64,000 nt of DNA, from assembly GCA_037127255.1 (NCBI GenBank), contig JBANSL010000009.1, positions 24,950,475 to 25,014,474 of the forward strand. Direction: 5' to 3'. This document shows positions 34,100 through 45,128 of the stretch, piece by piece. The notes under the pieces are model-generated. The model ran no database searches and was not told the origin of the DNA. It saw nothing but the letters and a program-made list of their open reading frames with translations. Made by a program: the position numbers and the translations under genes. Origin of the DNA: Persicaria tinctoria. Taxonomy: Eukaryota > Streptophyta > Magnoliopsida > Caryophyllales > Polygonaceae. Every line of letters begins with the position of its first letter. The stretch's first letter is position 1.

Positions 34100-34870
34100 G
34101 GGCATATGGATCACCACAACGATAATCATACAAGCATTGCAATGAATCGTATAAAAATCATGTTTTTATGTATTAAATAGGTCAACTTGCATCAACCCTA
34201 GCAAAGCAATCAATTTATTTTCAGAAATTAATAAACTTTACTAACAATGTTAATTAGGTTATCAAACTTGCGTTTCAAAACCCTAATTACTATCCAATTC
34301 ACAATTCAATCTTTCATATCAATTGCAAAAGGAATTTCCCCAATTTTCATTGAATACTTAAGCACACAAAATAGATAAAACCAATCAATTCATCAGTTTA
34401 TAGCAAAATTGCAAGCATAACTATCGTTGGGCTCACCCCAACCCTAGAAAAGGCGACTACTCACGCATAAACATGGTAGACATTGCAAAATTCATGAAAT
34501 AAATAAAATTCAAAAATTCAAATTGCATAAAAACCTGACAATAATGTCAACAAAGTGTCTCAAAAGCCTCATAAAACGTTCTTCAACTTTCACAGAAGAA
34601 ATCACTTCAAAAAGCTCTCAAATCCGCTCACAAACGCTCTCTAAATGTGTGCTGAGAATTCTAAATGTGTGTTGCAAAGGAGTAGTAAGAGAGAGACTCC
34701 TCCAAACCCTAAAAATCCTATTTATAGTTAATAACCCATATCCTATTTATACTTAATAACCCATAAACCTAATTAGGAAATAACAAATATATGAATTTTA
34801 AATAAAGTTTATCCAAGAAAAAGGGGTAAAAATAATTAATTTAGGATAAATCATCTTCGCTGGGGCCTAT
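34100..34870 (-). mobile_element. Athila LTR, minus orientation
   Basis: The start (34870 leftward) mirrors 32814-33053. It continues with a GGGTTGGGGTGAGCCCAACG block near 34430-34450, shared with U5 of the A1 and A3 LTRs. Together with 33041-33750 it forms an inverted Athila piece abutting A3. Confidence 0.7.
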
Positions 34871-35168
34871 ACCGATGTCCACTAGATCTGGAAACGAGAT
34901 TCTACTCGACGTCGACTACAATTGAGAGCAAAATCAAGTCGAGGACTGAAGACGCACACCACTCGAGCACGAGGAGTACTCGACGACGAATACATCTACT
35001 CGACGTCGACTAAACTTGGACCCTCACCCGAGCTCGACGAGGAGGAGACTACTCGACGTCGACTACATTGTTTTTGGGCCGACATCGACTAGAACTGGTC
35101 GACGTCGACTAGAATCTGAGGATGTGTGGATTACTTGGGCACGAAGCAAGGCCGGTTCTATCACGAGT

Positions 35169-36200
35169 CGATGCGGGACCATCCAAGACACCATCCAAGA
35201 CACCTCCGGACACACATATCATACTTGGGGATGGACCTATGATTCGAGCTCATGAGAATGAAGTCATCCTCAAGAGGAAGAAGAAGGCTCCACCATGGGA
35301 GAAGGTCCAAAGGTGGAAGCTTGACGTTTTACATTCGTTCAACAGTTTGACAGCTTTTCGTCATTTCAGTAAAATGAGTCGTACGGATTCTATATTTATT
35401 GGATTGAGGCGTGCCATATCTTGTTGGAACGAGGACGAAGAGATCTACAACTTTGCTGTTGAAGGTTTTTCCAGATTCGTCCTAGATCTAGGCCGAAACC
35501 CACATTCTTTGAGCTATTGCTGGTTTTGACGGGATTTTATCAAGATTCGTCATAGTATTTCCTATTTTAGCAACTTTCTTACTTAAGTTATTTTAGGTAA
35601 CTTTATATGTTATTTTATTAATTCCATAAGTTGTTAGTTTATTTAGTTCTTTTATTATTTTCGGCCCAACAGGCCTATGTGATGGCTATATAAGTCGATC
35701 ACCCTCATGTAGAACAAGTCGGATTGAATAGAGATGTGCTTTTCAATTGCGAATTGGTATCGTTTCAGCTTAGTTTGCTTTGTGTTCATCAACTTCGCAA
35801 GACTTGGTGATCCTAGTATCCACAAGTCCCCTCCTTGTGCCTCCAAGTTGTCCGCTTGATTGTGTAGGGTTGTAGAGGCGGGTTATATAGTCATTGGTAT
35901 TGGTTCCTATCCTCTTAGGAGGCCTGGGGTCTTTATCTTATTCCATATAGATTGACTCAGTCCTTATCGGTCGTGTCTTGTTATCAATTTCGAGTCTTTA
36001 TTTCAGTTTGTCGAGTCTTGCATCGTTCTTGATCTTTCTTTGATGCGTTCCTTACTTTCTTGGTCGATCTTGGACTGATCTTGGTCGAGATCTTGCATTT
36101 CTTTACTTTCTTGTTGAGTCTTGTTCAATTCTTGCTTCTGTTCTTTAGTTTCTTGCTTGTTTGTCAAAGATCGGGCCATCTCACGGCTAACCCCGTATCA
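35169..36200 (+). mobile_element. CRM-type solo LTR (family alpha), TSD CGAGT
   Basis: Starts CGATGCGGGACC (first T changed to C) and ends CCCCGTATCA, flanked by CGAGT at 35164-35168 and 36201-36205. Its start encodes the CRM polyprotein tail: GDGPMIRAHENEVILKRKK, PPWEKVQRWKLDVLHSFN, continuing open to 35529 (NEDEEIYNFAVEGFSRF), longer than in the 5483 copy. Confidence 0.9.
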
Positions 36201-36352
36201 CGAGTTTATCAAGATCTATCTATGGAAGAGAAGATTTATCCACCACATGAAGATTTAGTTGTTTCCTTTTTAGATTAATGTTTCTTTTATCAAAATTTAT
36301 ATCTTTAGGATTAGATAGAGTTTGCTTACCTTGACTAGGAAGGATTAAGCCC

Positions 36353-36360
36353 TATAAATA
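36353..36360 (+). promoter_or_regulatory. TATA box of the A3 LTR
   Basis: TATAAATA in the same CCTATAAATAAAGCCC context as 7134-7141. Confidence 0.7.
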
Positions 36361-37297
36361 AAGCCCATGGGGCTAGTTTTTATTCATTCCAATTCAGAGA
36401 GAACACGAGAGTTAGGAGAGAGAGCTTGGAGTCGAGATAAGTTGTATTTGGAGAGAGCGGAATTGGCTTCGATGAGTTGTAAGCTTTGTTTTACTTTACT
36501 AATGCAATTTAGTTTTCTTTTATTATTAATGAGTTTTCCTATGATGAAGAGCGAGTAGCCCACCCCCTTCTAGGGTCGGGGTGAGCCCGACGATAGCCAT
36601 GCATGCTTAAGGTAAAGATTCGACTTTTATTATGTTTTTATCATCCACTATCCTTGTTATGTTTATTACTAAATTAATAGAGATTCGGGTTAACAACTTG
36701 GATTGTAAACATAAAATTGGTAGATCCTTTGATGTGACTGCATGATTATCTCTCTTTATCTTGCCTTATGCATGTTTGGTTATCATTGTTGCAAACCCCG
36801 GTCTTGGAAGTTTTCTTTTATATTGTTTATTTCGAAATCTGCAAACCTTAGCTTCCGTTACGTTTCTGCATTCTACTTGACTTCGACTAAGCCTAGTCGA
36901 CGTCGACCACTAATCACTCGATCAAGCGAGATCACTACCGTTTGTGTTTCTGCAGGTACTCGACTACGACCAGACCTACACGACTTCGACCACCTACTCG
37001 ACGTTGACGAGACCTAGTCGACGTCGACTACTCCGGTTGCCTGGATTCGCTGTTTCTACACGAGATCGACTGTACAAGACCCCTGTCGACTACCACCTAG
37101 TCGAGGTCGAGTACTCTGAGTTGGTATCTGGACGTGATTCGCTTGCTATCTGAGATCCGCTGACACGCTTCCTCAAGGATCGATCCTGACTACCCTTTAG
37201 CTACAGCGGGAGGAAGTCTTGTTATTATTTGCGTGGGCACAATCTGGTTTGATTTATATTATTATATTTTGAACTTGATTTCCTCAATACTTCTAAT

Positions 37298-37315
37298 TGG
37301 CGTCACTGCCGGGGA
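37298..37315 (+). promoter_or_regulatory. Athila/Tat-type primer binding site of A3
   Basis: TGGCGTCACTGCCGGGGA, close to the Athila-type site, directly after the LTR. Confidence 0.8.
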
Positions 37316-37376
37316 AGCAATCATTCACGCCTTAGGTAGTTAGATCTCATGTTTCTTTTAGTTACTTTTCAGGTGT

Positions 37377-38681
37377 ATGCGACGTTCTGGTCAACCACAT
37401 GAGTTTGAGGCCTTAGACCATCCGGAACGCCTTATACGCATCTATTCAAAACTAAAGAAAGTCATGGCAGAGGCAGAAACACAAGCTCAGATGATCGAGA
37501 GGCTTCAAAGGGAACTAGCAGCCAACAATGCTACTCTCGCCCCTGAGAGAGCACGCACTGAGCGGGAAATAGAACAAAGGAGGCAGGTTGAGGCTGCGCT
37601 CGCCATATATCCCACCACCGCTAAGGATTACATGCATCCGACTCTGATAGTGCATGAATCGACTATTCTAGCCCCTCCTAATGATTTTGAAATTCGCACT
37701 GCCTTCCTTACTGAAATTAAAAACAATGCTTTTGAAGGGAGATTTAATGAATGCCCTCTCGCTCATATTACTACTTTTACTGATATGTGCCAAACTACTC
37801 CTGAAGGTGCTACTCTTGAATATGTATGAATGACAGCATTTCATTGGTCTCTTGTAGGTCCAGCATTAAAGGGGCTTGAAGGACTTCATGCGCGATCCCT
37901 TACAACATGGAATGAGGTAAGGAATGTGTTTCTTAACAAATTCTTTCCTCCTGCCAAGACAACGCTCCTCGCCAGAAGATTACGACTTTCAAACAAAAGC
38001 CTGGGGAGCCACTAGCATGAGCATGAGATCAATACAAGGATCTGCTGCGATCCTGCCCTACTCATTGGGCAGCCACCATATGTCATTCAGGAGTTTTTCT
38101 ACAATTCTCTTGATCTAGCCAGCAAGGAAAGGGTCAATCAATACATGCAATACGAATACCTCACACAAACACAAGCAGAAGCGTGGGCATCTATCGAACG
38201 GCTCACCAACTTCGATAACACCTATGGGGCTCCCACGAATTACGATGACAATGCCTATGCAAGGCCAGCCCCAATAGTGCCCTTATATGAGCCCTCTAGG
38301 GAGATTGATCCTGATGTCAAGGAGCAGTTCTACAAAGATCAAAATCGTAAGCTTCTTAAACAAGTTAAATATCTATATGTTAATCAACCCTGCATTGAAT
38401 GTGGTTCACAACGGCACACCACCCCGGAGTGCCCACATACGGAGCAAGTCAGGTTAGCAGAAACTCATGAGGAGGTAGCTTACACAGGAGGTCCCAATCG
38501 CCATATGGGGGACCAAAGGTTCTATCAACCACAGTGGAACCAAGGTGCCCCTAGGAACCCCCCTCCATACAAAGCTCCAGGACATCTAGAGAGGGACCAG
38601 CGGAAATATGACCTACAGATGGTTCTCGACGAGATGAGGAGAAACCAGGCACAACAACAGCAATCCACCAGCACCATCTAG
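37377..38681 (+). pseudogene. A3 gag (Athila type), with stop and frameshift
   Basis: From ATG 37377: a coiled-coil-like N-terminus (MAEAETQAQMIERLQRELA), then the gag core FLTEIKNNAFEGRFNECPL, a TGA at 37827, FHWSLVGPALKGLEGL, TWNEVRNVFLNKFFPPAKT. A frameshift near 38000 follows, then ASKERVNQYMQYEYLTQ and the zinc knuckle CIECGSQRHTTPEC (C-X2-C-X4-H-X4-C). The order matches Athila capsid/nucleocapsid. It is non-functional as it stands. Confidence 0.88.
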
Positions 38682-38717
38682 ACTCAACTCCACAGCCTTA
38701 ATACATGATTTGGGGCG

Positions 38718-39766
38718 ATGGACATATGGAAAAAGAACATGGAGACCCAAATGGGTCAACTCGCGCAACAATTCCCAAGACCATCCGAAAAGCTCCCTGG
38801 GCATACATATCCAAATCCTAAGGGGCAATCCGGACAAGTCGCCGTTGTAAAGTTAAGAAGCGCGCACCAATTACATGAGCTAGAGGTCGAAGAGGAGAAA
38901 GATGAAGATGAAAATCCAGTCATGTCGAGCAGATTCCAGTCGACATAGACCAGTCTACTCGACGTCGAGTAGATTCACTCGACGTCGACCAGCCACACAA
39001 CATCGAGCACACTTCTGTACATCAAAAACATTTGACGTTGACTCCTGTAGTCGATGTTGAGGACCCTCCTATCGATGTCGAGGACTCCGTATCACATCCG
39101 ACAACTGTTATGGCTCCGAAACCTAAGAAGACGCACCCTTTCCCTTCCAAGGCGCTGAATGATCCCACTGCAAGTAAGTTTAAACGCTTTTTTAAGATGC
39201 TTCAGGAACTAAACGTTTCCATTCCTTTTACAGAAGCTCTTCAAGAAATGCTTGAATATGTCAAGTTCCTCAAGGAGATCCTTAGCAACAAGCAATCGAT
39301 CACAGAAATCGCCAACGACTGCAAAAGGATGGATTTTCCTGAGAAGAGACCTAACCCTAGTAAGTTCTCTATTGCTGTGGGATTTGGACAATCCGGGCAT
39401 ACATATCCAAATCCTAAGGGGCAATCCGGACAAGTCGCCTTTGTAAAGTTAAGAAGTGGACATCAATTACACGAGCCAGAGGTCAAAAAGGAGAAAGACG
39501 AAGATGAAAATCCACTCGACGTCGAGCAGATTCCAGTCAACGTCAACCAGTCTACTCGATGTCGAGTAGATTCACCCGACGTCGACCAACCACACAACAT
39601 CGAGGACACTTCTGCACATCAACAACATTCGACGTCGACTCCTTTAATCGATGTCGAGGACACTCCAATCGACGTCGAGGACTCCGCATCACCTCCGACA
39701 ACTGTTCTGGCTCCGAAACCTAAGAAGACGGTCCCTTTTACAGAAGCTTTGTTAAGACGGTCCCTA
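38718..39766 (+). pseudogene. A3 gag C-terminal/pre-protease region, truncated
   Basis: NMETQMGQLAQQFPRPSEKL, GQSGQVAVVKLRS, SKFKRFFKMLQELNVSIPF, EALQEMLEYVKFLKEILSNK. These match the Athila stretch between zinc knuckle and protease. A ~598-bp segment is duplicated (38800-39000 again at 39398-39600). The Asp/Val-rich parts (IDVEDTPIDVED) are encoded by TCGA-N2-TCGA words. The reading frame ends where the delta LTR begins, so protease onward is missing. Confidence 0.85.
38800..39600 (+). repeat. Direct duplication (~598-bp offset) within A3 gag
   Basis: GGGCATACATATCCAAATCC starts at 38800 and 39398, and the ~200 bp after it align with minor differences. The later copy is nearer the expected protein order. 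Confidence 0.85.
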
Positions 39767-40699
39767 AGAAGACGGTCGTTGGAATAGCAGCGGGGCAGCC
39801 AAGGGAGCCGCGGGGCGGCCCCGACAATGGCGAAAATTCTAGGCAGACTCAGCGACAGCTTCTCTGATCCAGCGACGATTTCTCAGGATGAGTTTCTCCT
39901 TTTTGTGTGGTTTGGGATTGTAATTAGATCTTGGTTTGGTATCGGATGTACAAGAACATAAATTGATTGCGAAGGCTTTTGGATTGGGAATCGAGGGAAC
40001 CTTTTAATCCTTAAAAGGGTTCCTCAATTATAATTCCAATCTAATTTTTATTAAATGTAAAACATGAGTTTAAATAGACAATAGACCAATTCTATCTTGT
40101 GCAAAAGATAGAGTTTTGGTAACTAAAGATAAATCAAATAATCTAAAGATATGTAAATCTTTCCTAAGATAAGTAAAACTAACTAAGGATAGAAATTTAA
40201 CAACTTGGTGGACAAGAATTATATCTAGAAGAGATATAATTATTTTCACATTATTTTCCTAAATTCATAAAATAATTAAATCTAATTTAATTAAATAAAT
40301 TCGAAAATAATTAAATAATTATCTAGAAATTCGTCCAAAGAGGGACAGCTGCAAAGATGATGAATTTCGGCCATTCTTGAGGTCGATTCTAGAGAAACCT
40401 TCAACAGCAAAGTTGTAGATCTTTTCGTCCTCGTTCCAACAAGGTATGGTAAAACTTCATCCGATAAATATGGACTCCAAACGACTCATTTTACTGAGAC
40501 GTCGAAAAGCTGTCAAACGATCCTAAACGAACGAAAAACGTGGACCTTGGTTACCTTTGGATCCTCTTCCATGGTGGAGCCTTCTTCTTCCTTTTGAGGA
40601 CAACATTCTTTGCCATCAATGGCCCTCGAATCGGTCTTGAGAGACCGCGTGGATCAAGATCATTGTTTGACCCACAAAAGGCCATTTTGATCCGCATCA
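39767..40699 (-). repeat. Delta 3' LTR (element A), truncated
   Basis: Aligns with 41953-42878. On the minus strand it starts TGATGCGGATC after the purine tract AAGAAGGGGAGAA. About 215 bp of its U5 end are missing where it joins A3 gag at a shared GACGGTC. Confidence 0.88.
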
Positions 40700-41663
40700 T
40701 TCTCCCCTTCTTAGCTTCGATTCGTCCTCGAATCGAGTCGTTGATGATCAAAGGGGAAGGAGCAACCACCAAAAAATAACTTCCTTGACAATCAACTTGA
40801 GATGGCGCCAGTAGAAGTTGAGGCAAATGAACCTCAAAAACAACACCTGTTATAAGGAACATTGAGCAATCAAGAGGAACAATATCAATAGGCTCAAGAA
40901 CCCTATGAACATCAGAATTTTCATAATTAGGAACATTTTCAAGAGGTACAATAGCTAACTCAAGAGAAGTGTTCCCAACGTCCTCATAGTTGTCGTCAGA
41001 AGCAACCTCATCGTCAAGCGCAGCACTGCAGTCCACTTGCAGCGCAGATTTGGAGGTCTTCCTGGAAGATTCTGGCAGCGTGTGACCCACCGTTGGAAAG
41101 CTCGTCGAGTCAGCTTCGCAACAAGACTGAGTTGACTCAATTCCGAGGTCGGAGTCAACGGGAATTTGTGAAACGCGTTCGATGCGCTGTGCTGTTTTCT
41201 GGGCAACGAAATCAACAAAATGCTCCTTAGGCTCAATTACCTCGTCGTCGGTTGAGGCAACTATAGCCGCTGGAGCAGGGGTGAGGGCTGAAGCAAGAGA
41301 TTGACGATAGCAATCTGATAAGTCCTCCTTCAAACCCTTCCAGAATTCGGCCCATATGGCGGAAAGGTCGGCCTGGAATTGTGCCTCTTCCTCTCGTCGT
41401 CGTGCCTCTTCCTCTCGTCGCCGTGCCTCCTCAGCCTCTCGTTGTTGGAGAAGCCAAATCTGACGGCGACGTTGTTGTCGACACCTCTCCTCTTCGATTT
41501 TCGCTTGCCGTTGAAGCCAAAGGCGGCGCCTTTGTGCCTCTCGTTGTCGCTCTAAAGCTTGTTGTTGTTGCAAAGCTCGTCTCTGCAACTCTCGGCGGCG
41601 TTGTTGTTGTGCAACCCATGGATCGGGATCATCATCCCAATCTCCCCAGATAACGTCAACCAT
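40551..41663 (-). CDS. Delta ORF: 370-aa Q/R/E-rich coiled-coil protein of a non-autonomous CRM derivative
   Basis: An intact frame with the first ATG 57 nt after the primer site. Residues 1-16 are acidic/aromatic (MVDVIWGDWDDDPDPW). Residues ~17-100 are extremely rich in Q, R and E with long heptad-compatible runs (ALQQQQALERQREAQRRR, EEARRREEEARRREEEAQ), predicted coiled coil. The middle holds acidic segments (DDEVASDDNYEDVG) and a hydrophobic patch (ITGVVFEVHLPQLLLAPS). The last 49 codons (RIKMAFCGSN to KRKKKAPPWKRIQR) lie inside the 3' LTR and match the tail of alpha CRM polyproteins. No zinc knuckle, protease, RT or integrase is present. It replaces gag-pol entirely in an internal region of about 1 kb. 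Its function is unknown; a gag-like or RNA-binding role is only a guess. Confidence 0.75.
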   Translation of the reverse strand: MVDVIWGDWDDDPDPWVAQQQRRRELQRRALQQQQALERQREAQRRRLWLQRQAKIEEERCRQQRRRQIWLLQQREAEEARRREEEARRREEEAQFQADLSAIWAEFWKGLKEDLSDCYRQSLASALTPAPAAIVASTDDEVIEPKEHFVDFVAQKTAQRIERVSQIPVDSDLGIESTQSCCEADSTSFPTVGHTLPESSRKTSKSALQVDCSAALDDEVASDDNYEDVGNTSLELAIVPLENVPNYENSDVHRVLEPIDIVPLDCSMFLITGVVFEVHLPQLLLAPSQVDCQGSYFLVVAPSPLIINDSIRGRIEAKKGRMMRIKMAFCGSNNDLDPRGLSRPIRGPLMAKNVVLKRKKKAPPWKRIQR

Positions 41664-41719
41664 TGAATCAAATCGTAAATTACATCAAGAAAAAAAAACA
41701 AGAACTTGCGAAACCTATG

Positions 41720-41731
41720 GCTCTCGTACCA
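41720..41731 (-). promoter_or_regulatory. Delta primer binding site, copy A
   Basis: TGGTACGAGAGC on the minus strand, two mismatches to TGGTATCAGAGC, 2 nt from LTR 41734-42878. Confidence 0.8.
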
Positions 41732-41733
41732 CT

Positions 41734-42878
41734 TGATACGTTTGGGATCCCCGATCCTTCCCCTTTGGGCTCGGAATCAAGAACCCCAAACTTGTTGATG
41801 GCCCGATCTTGCAACTATTCTTGATATTCTTGATGGTTACAAGCAATTACAATTAAAGGGTTCGAACTATTGCGAAAGAAACAAATAAGAACAAACAACA
41901 AAGTAACAAGAACCAACAAAGGAAACACCGACGGAAGCAAAGCAGCAGCGACGGTCGCTGGAATGGCCGCGGGGCAGCCAAGGGAGCCGCGGGGCGGCCC
42001 AGACAATGGCGACGGTTCTGGGCAGACTCAGCGACAGCTTCTCTGATCCAGCGACGGTTTCTCAGGATGAGTTTCTCCTTTGTGTATGGTTTGGGATTGT
42101 AATTAGATCTTGGTTTGGTATAGGATGAACAAGAACATAAATTGATTGCGAAGGCTTTTGGATTGGGAATCGAGGGAACCTTTTAATCCTTAAAAGGGTT
42201 CCTCAATTATAATTCCAATCTAATTTTTATTAAATGTAAAACATGAGTTTAAATAGACAATAGGCCAATTTATCTTGTGCAAAAGATAGAGTTTTGGTAA
42301 CTAAAGATAAATAAAATAATCTAAAGATATGTAAATCTTTCCTAAGATAAGTAAAACTAACTAAGGATAGAAATTTAACAACTTGGTGGATAAGAATTAT
42401 ATCTAGAAGAGATATAATTATTTCCACATTATTTTCCTAAATTCATAAAATAATTAAATCTAATTTAATTAAATAAATTCGAAAATAATTAAATAATTAT
42501 CTAGAAATTCGTCCAAAGAGGGGCAACTGTAAAGATGATGAATTTCGGCCATTCTTCAGGTCGATTCTGGAGAAACCTTCAACAGCAAAGTTGTAGATCT
42601 TTTCGTCCTCGTTCCAACAAGGTATGGTAAGACCTCATCCGATAAATATGGACTCCAAACGACTCATTTTTATTGAGACGTCGAAAAGCTGTCCAACGAT
42701 CCTAAACGAACGAAAAACGTGGATCTTGGTTACCTTTGGACCCTCTTCCATGGTGGAGCCTTCTTCTTCCTTTTGAGGACAACATTCTTTGCCATCAATG
42801 GCCCTCGAATCGGTCTTGAGAGACCGCCTGGATCAAGATCATTGTTTGACCCACAAAAGGCCATCTTGATCCGCATCA
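41734..42878 (-). repeat. Delta LTR shared by elements A and B (1,145 bp)
   Basis: Serves as 5' LTR of copy A (primer site at its left) and 3' LTR of copy B (purine tract AAGAAGGGGAGAA at its right, 42879 onward). Termini are TGATACG on the plus strand and GCATCA. It is the full-length reference for this family in the window. Confidence 0.9.
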
Positions 42879-43837
42879 TTCTCCCCTTCTTAGCTTCGAT
42901 TCGTCCTCGAATCGAGTCGTTGATGATCAAAGGGGGAGGAGCAACCACCAAAAAGTAACTTCCTTGACAATCAACTTGAGATGGCGCCAGTAGAATTTGA
43001 GGCAAAGGAACCTCAAAAACAACACCTGTTATAGGGAACATTGAGCAATCAAGAGGAACAATATCAATAGGCTCAATAACCCTATGAACTTTAGAATTCT
43101 CAACATTAGGAACATTCTCAAGAGGTACAATAGCTAACTCAAGAGAAGTGTTCCCAACGTCCTCATAGTTGTCGTCAGAAGCAACCTCATCGTCAAGCGC
43201 AGCACTGCAGTCCACTTGCAGCGCAGATTCGGAGGTCTTCCCGGAGGATTCTGGCAGCGTGCACCGTTGGAAAGCTCGTCGAGGCAGCTTCATAACAAGA
43301 CTGAGTTGACTCAATTCCGAGGTCGGAGTCAACGGGAATTTGTGAAACGAGTTCGATGCACTGTGCTATTTTCTGGGCAACGAAATCAACAAAATGCTCC
43401 TTACGCTCAATTACCTCATCGTCGGTTGAGGCAACTATAGCCGCTGGAGCAGGGGTGAGGGCTGAAGCAAGAGCTTGACGATAGCAATCTGATAATTCCT
43501 CCTTCAAACCCTTCCAGAATTCGGCCCATATGGCGGAAAGGTCGGCCTGGAATTGTGCATCTTCCTCTCGTTGTCGTGCCTCTTCCTCTCGTCGTCGTGC
43601 CTCCTCAGCCTCTCGTTGTTGGAGAAGCCAAATCTGACGGCGACGTTGTTGTCGACACCTCTCCTCTTCGATTTTCGCTTGTCGTTGAAGCCAAAGGCGG
43701 CGCCTTTGTGCCTCTCGTTGTCGCTCTAAAGCTTGTTGTTGTTGCAAAGCTCGTCTCTGCAACTCTCGGCGTTGTTGTTGTTGTGCAGCCCATGGATCGG
43801 GATCATCATCCCAATCTCCCCAGATAACGTCAACCAT
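42730..43837 (-). pseudogene. Delta ORF, copy B, frameshifted
   Basis: The same protein as 40551-41663 with about 25 amino-acid differences. A 5-bp deletion near 43260 (TGACC missing after GCAGCGTG) shifts the frame, giving 214 N-terminal codons (43837-43193), then the C-terminal part in another frame (to 42730). Both ends of the protein, including MVDVIWGDWDDDPDPW and KRKKKAPPWKRVQR, are kept. Confidence 0.85.
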
Positions 43838-43894
43838 TGAATCAAATAGTTAATTACATCAAGAAAAAAAAAACAAGAACTTGCGAAACCTACG

Positions 43895-43906
43895 GCTCTG
43901 GTACCA
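43895..43906 (-). promoter_or_regulatory. Delta primer binding site, copy B
   Basis: TGGTACCAGAGC on the minus strand, one mismatch to the iMet-type site, 2 nt from LTR 43909. Confidence 0.85.
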
Positions 43907-43908
43907 CT

Positions 43909-45128
43909 TGATACGTTTGAGATACCCGATCCTTCGCCTGTGGGCTCAAGATCAAGAACCACGCCGTATATTTTCTCCGATCTTGCAATGCTCTTTGATA
44001 TCTCCTGATTTGGAACAATTTAAACAAGTGATTAGAATTCTGATTTAGCGACAGAATTAATACTTAGAAAATTCCAGCAACTCAAACAAGTAATAGCGAC
44101 AGAAAGAGAGAAAGCGAGGCCAGGGGTTGCGCGGATCTCAGGAGCGCGGAGCTGGCACACAGGCGTCGGCCTCAGGGTGTGCGGGTGCCTGGATGCGCGC
44201 AGAAGGATTCGCTGGGAGCGAAGGCGAAGGCGAACACTGGCGAGCGTACAAGGGAGCGCGCGCGAGTGTGTCCGGGCGCTGGCGAGCGCGGAGCGCCTTG
44301 CTCCCTGGGAGCGGATCTCTTCGCGGACGATGCCAAGGCCTGGGTTTCCGGAGGCGCCGGCTATGTCGAGTAGGGGTTAGGTGGGCTTCCTCGGTCTCGA
44401 CAAGAACAAGGTTAGGGTTTGGTGCTTGGTGTGGTGGCCGAAAGATCTCAAGAACACAAAAGCGTTTTGGGATTGATAATTGAAGAACCCTTGATCCGTT
44501 AAGGGTTTCTTCAATTCTATTTCAATCTGATTAATTCAAAGTGCGGAACATAAATTTATAGTAAAACTATGAGATATCTAACCAATCATTCCTTGTAAAG
44601 GAAAGGGGTTTGGATAGATTAATTCTATCTAATGATAAGTGAAATAACTTTAAGATAAATAAAACCTAAGAAGATAGAAATATAATAACTTGGCGGTCAA
44701 GTAATATATCTAGAAGAGATATAATTAAATTCCACCTTATTTATCTATTTGCATAAAATAACAACAACTAATGTAACTCGGCCCAAGCATAGGATACTCG
44801 GCCCACTTCTCTCGACAAGGTGTTTGGCCCACTCGGCCGAGTGACCCAAGAGTATGTCGAGAATGGCTTGGTTCATGGCGGGTGTTGACGAGTCTTCATG
44901 ATCTCCGTGTGTGGACGTAAGCTCACTTCCTGTGCTGGCAGGGCCACCTTGAGCCAAGTGATCCAGGGTGGCCTGAATCCTTGCTCTAAAGTCCCATGGT
45001 GACGGACAAGAAAGGCCTTAGTTGCATTTTGAATCTTCTTGGCCTTTGAACGAGTGACAGGGCCATCAAATGGAACCTTCATGTTGTCCTCAATGTCACC
45101 AGGAGTCATCGATAATTGCACGGCATCA
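43909..45128 (-). repeat. Epsilon LTR 1 (1,220 bp)
   Basis: Plus-strand termini TGATACG...GGCATCA. It differs from the delta LTR except at the ends, yet stands where the 5' LTR of delta copy B should be. The minus-strand start encodes DAVQLSMTPGDIEDNM and GPVTRSKAKKIQNATK. It has a very GC-rich block at 44150-44360 (leader region) and a minus-strand TATA box TATAAAT near 44557. Confidence 0.88.

Larger units (their letters stand above)
34873..37296 (+). mobile_element. Athila-like 5' LTR of element A3, split by a CRM solo LTR
   Basis: Starts [CT]GATGTCCACTAG, matching the A1 LTR start, and ends just before the primer site at 37298. After removal of the insertion and one TSD copy it is about 1.4 kb. 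It contains a TATA box (36353-36360), TCGACGTCGA clusters (34905-35112 and 36890-37110) and the GGTGAGCCC block at about 36577. Confidence 0.75.

Noticed and set aside
41381..41653. 90-codon plus-strand ORF opposite the delta ORF (also 43555-43827)
   Set aside because: Antisense shadow of the Q/R/E-rich coiled coil (reads as Leu/Val/Pro-rich).
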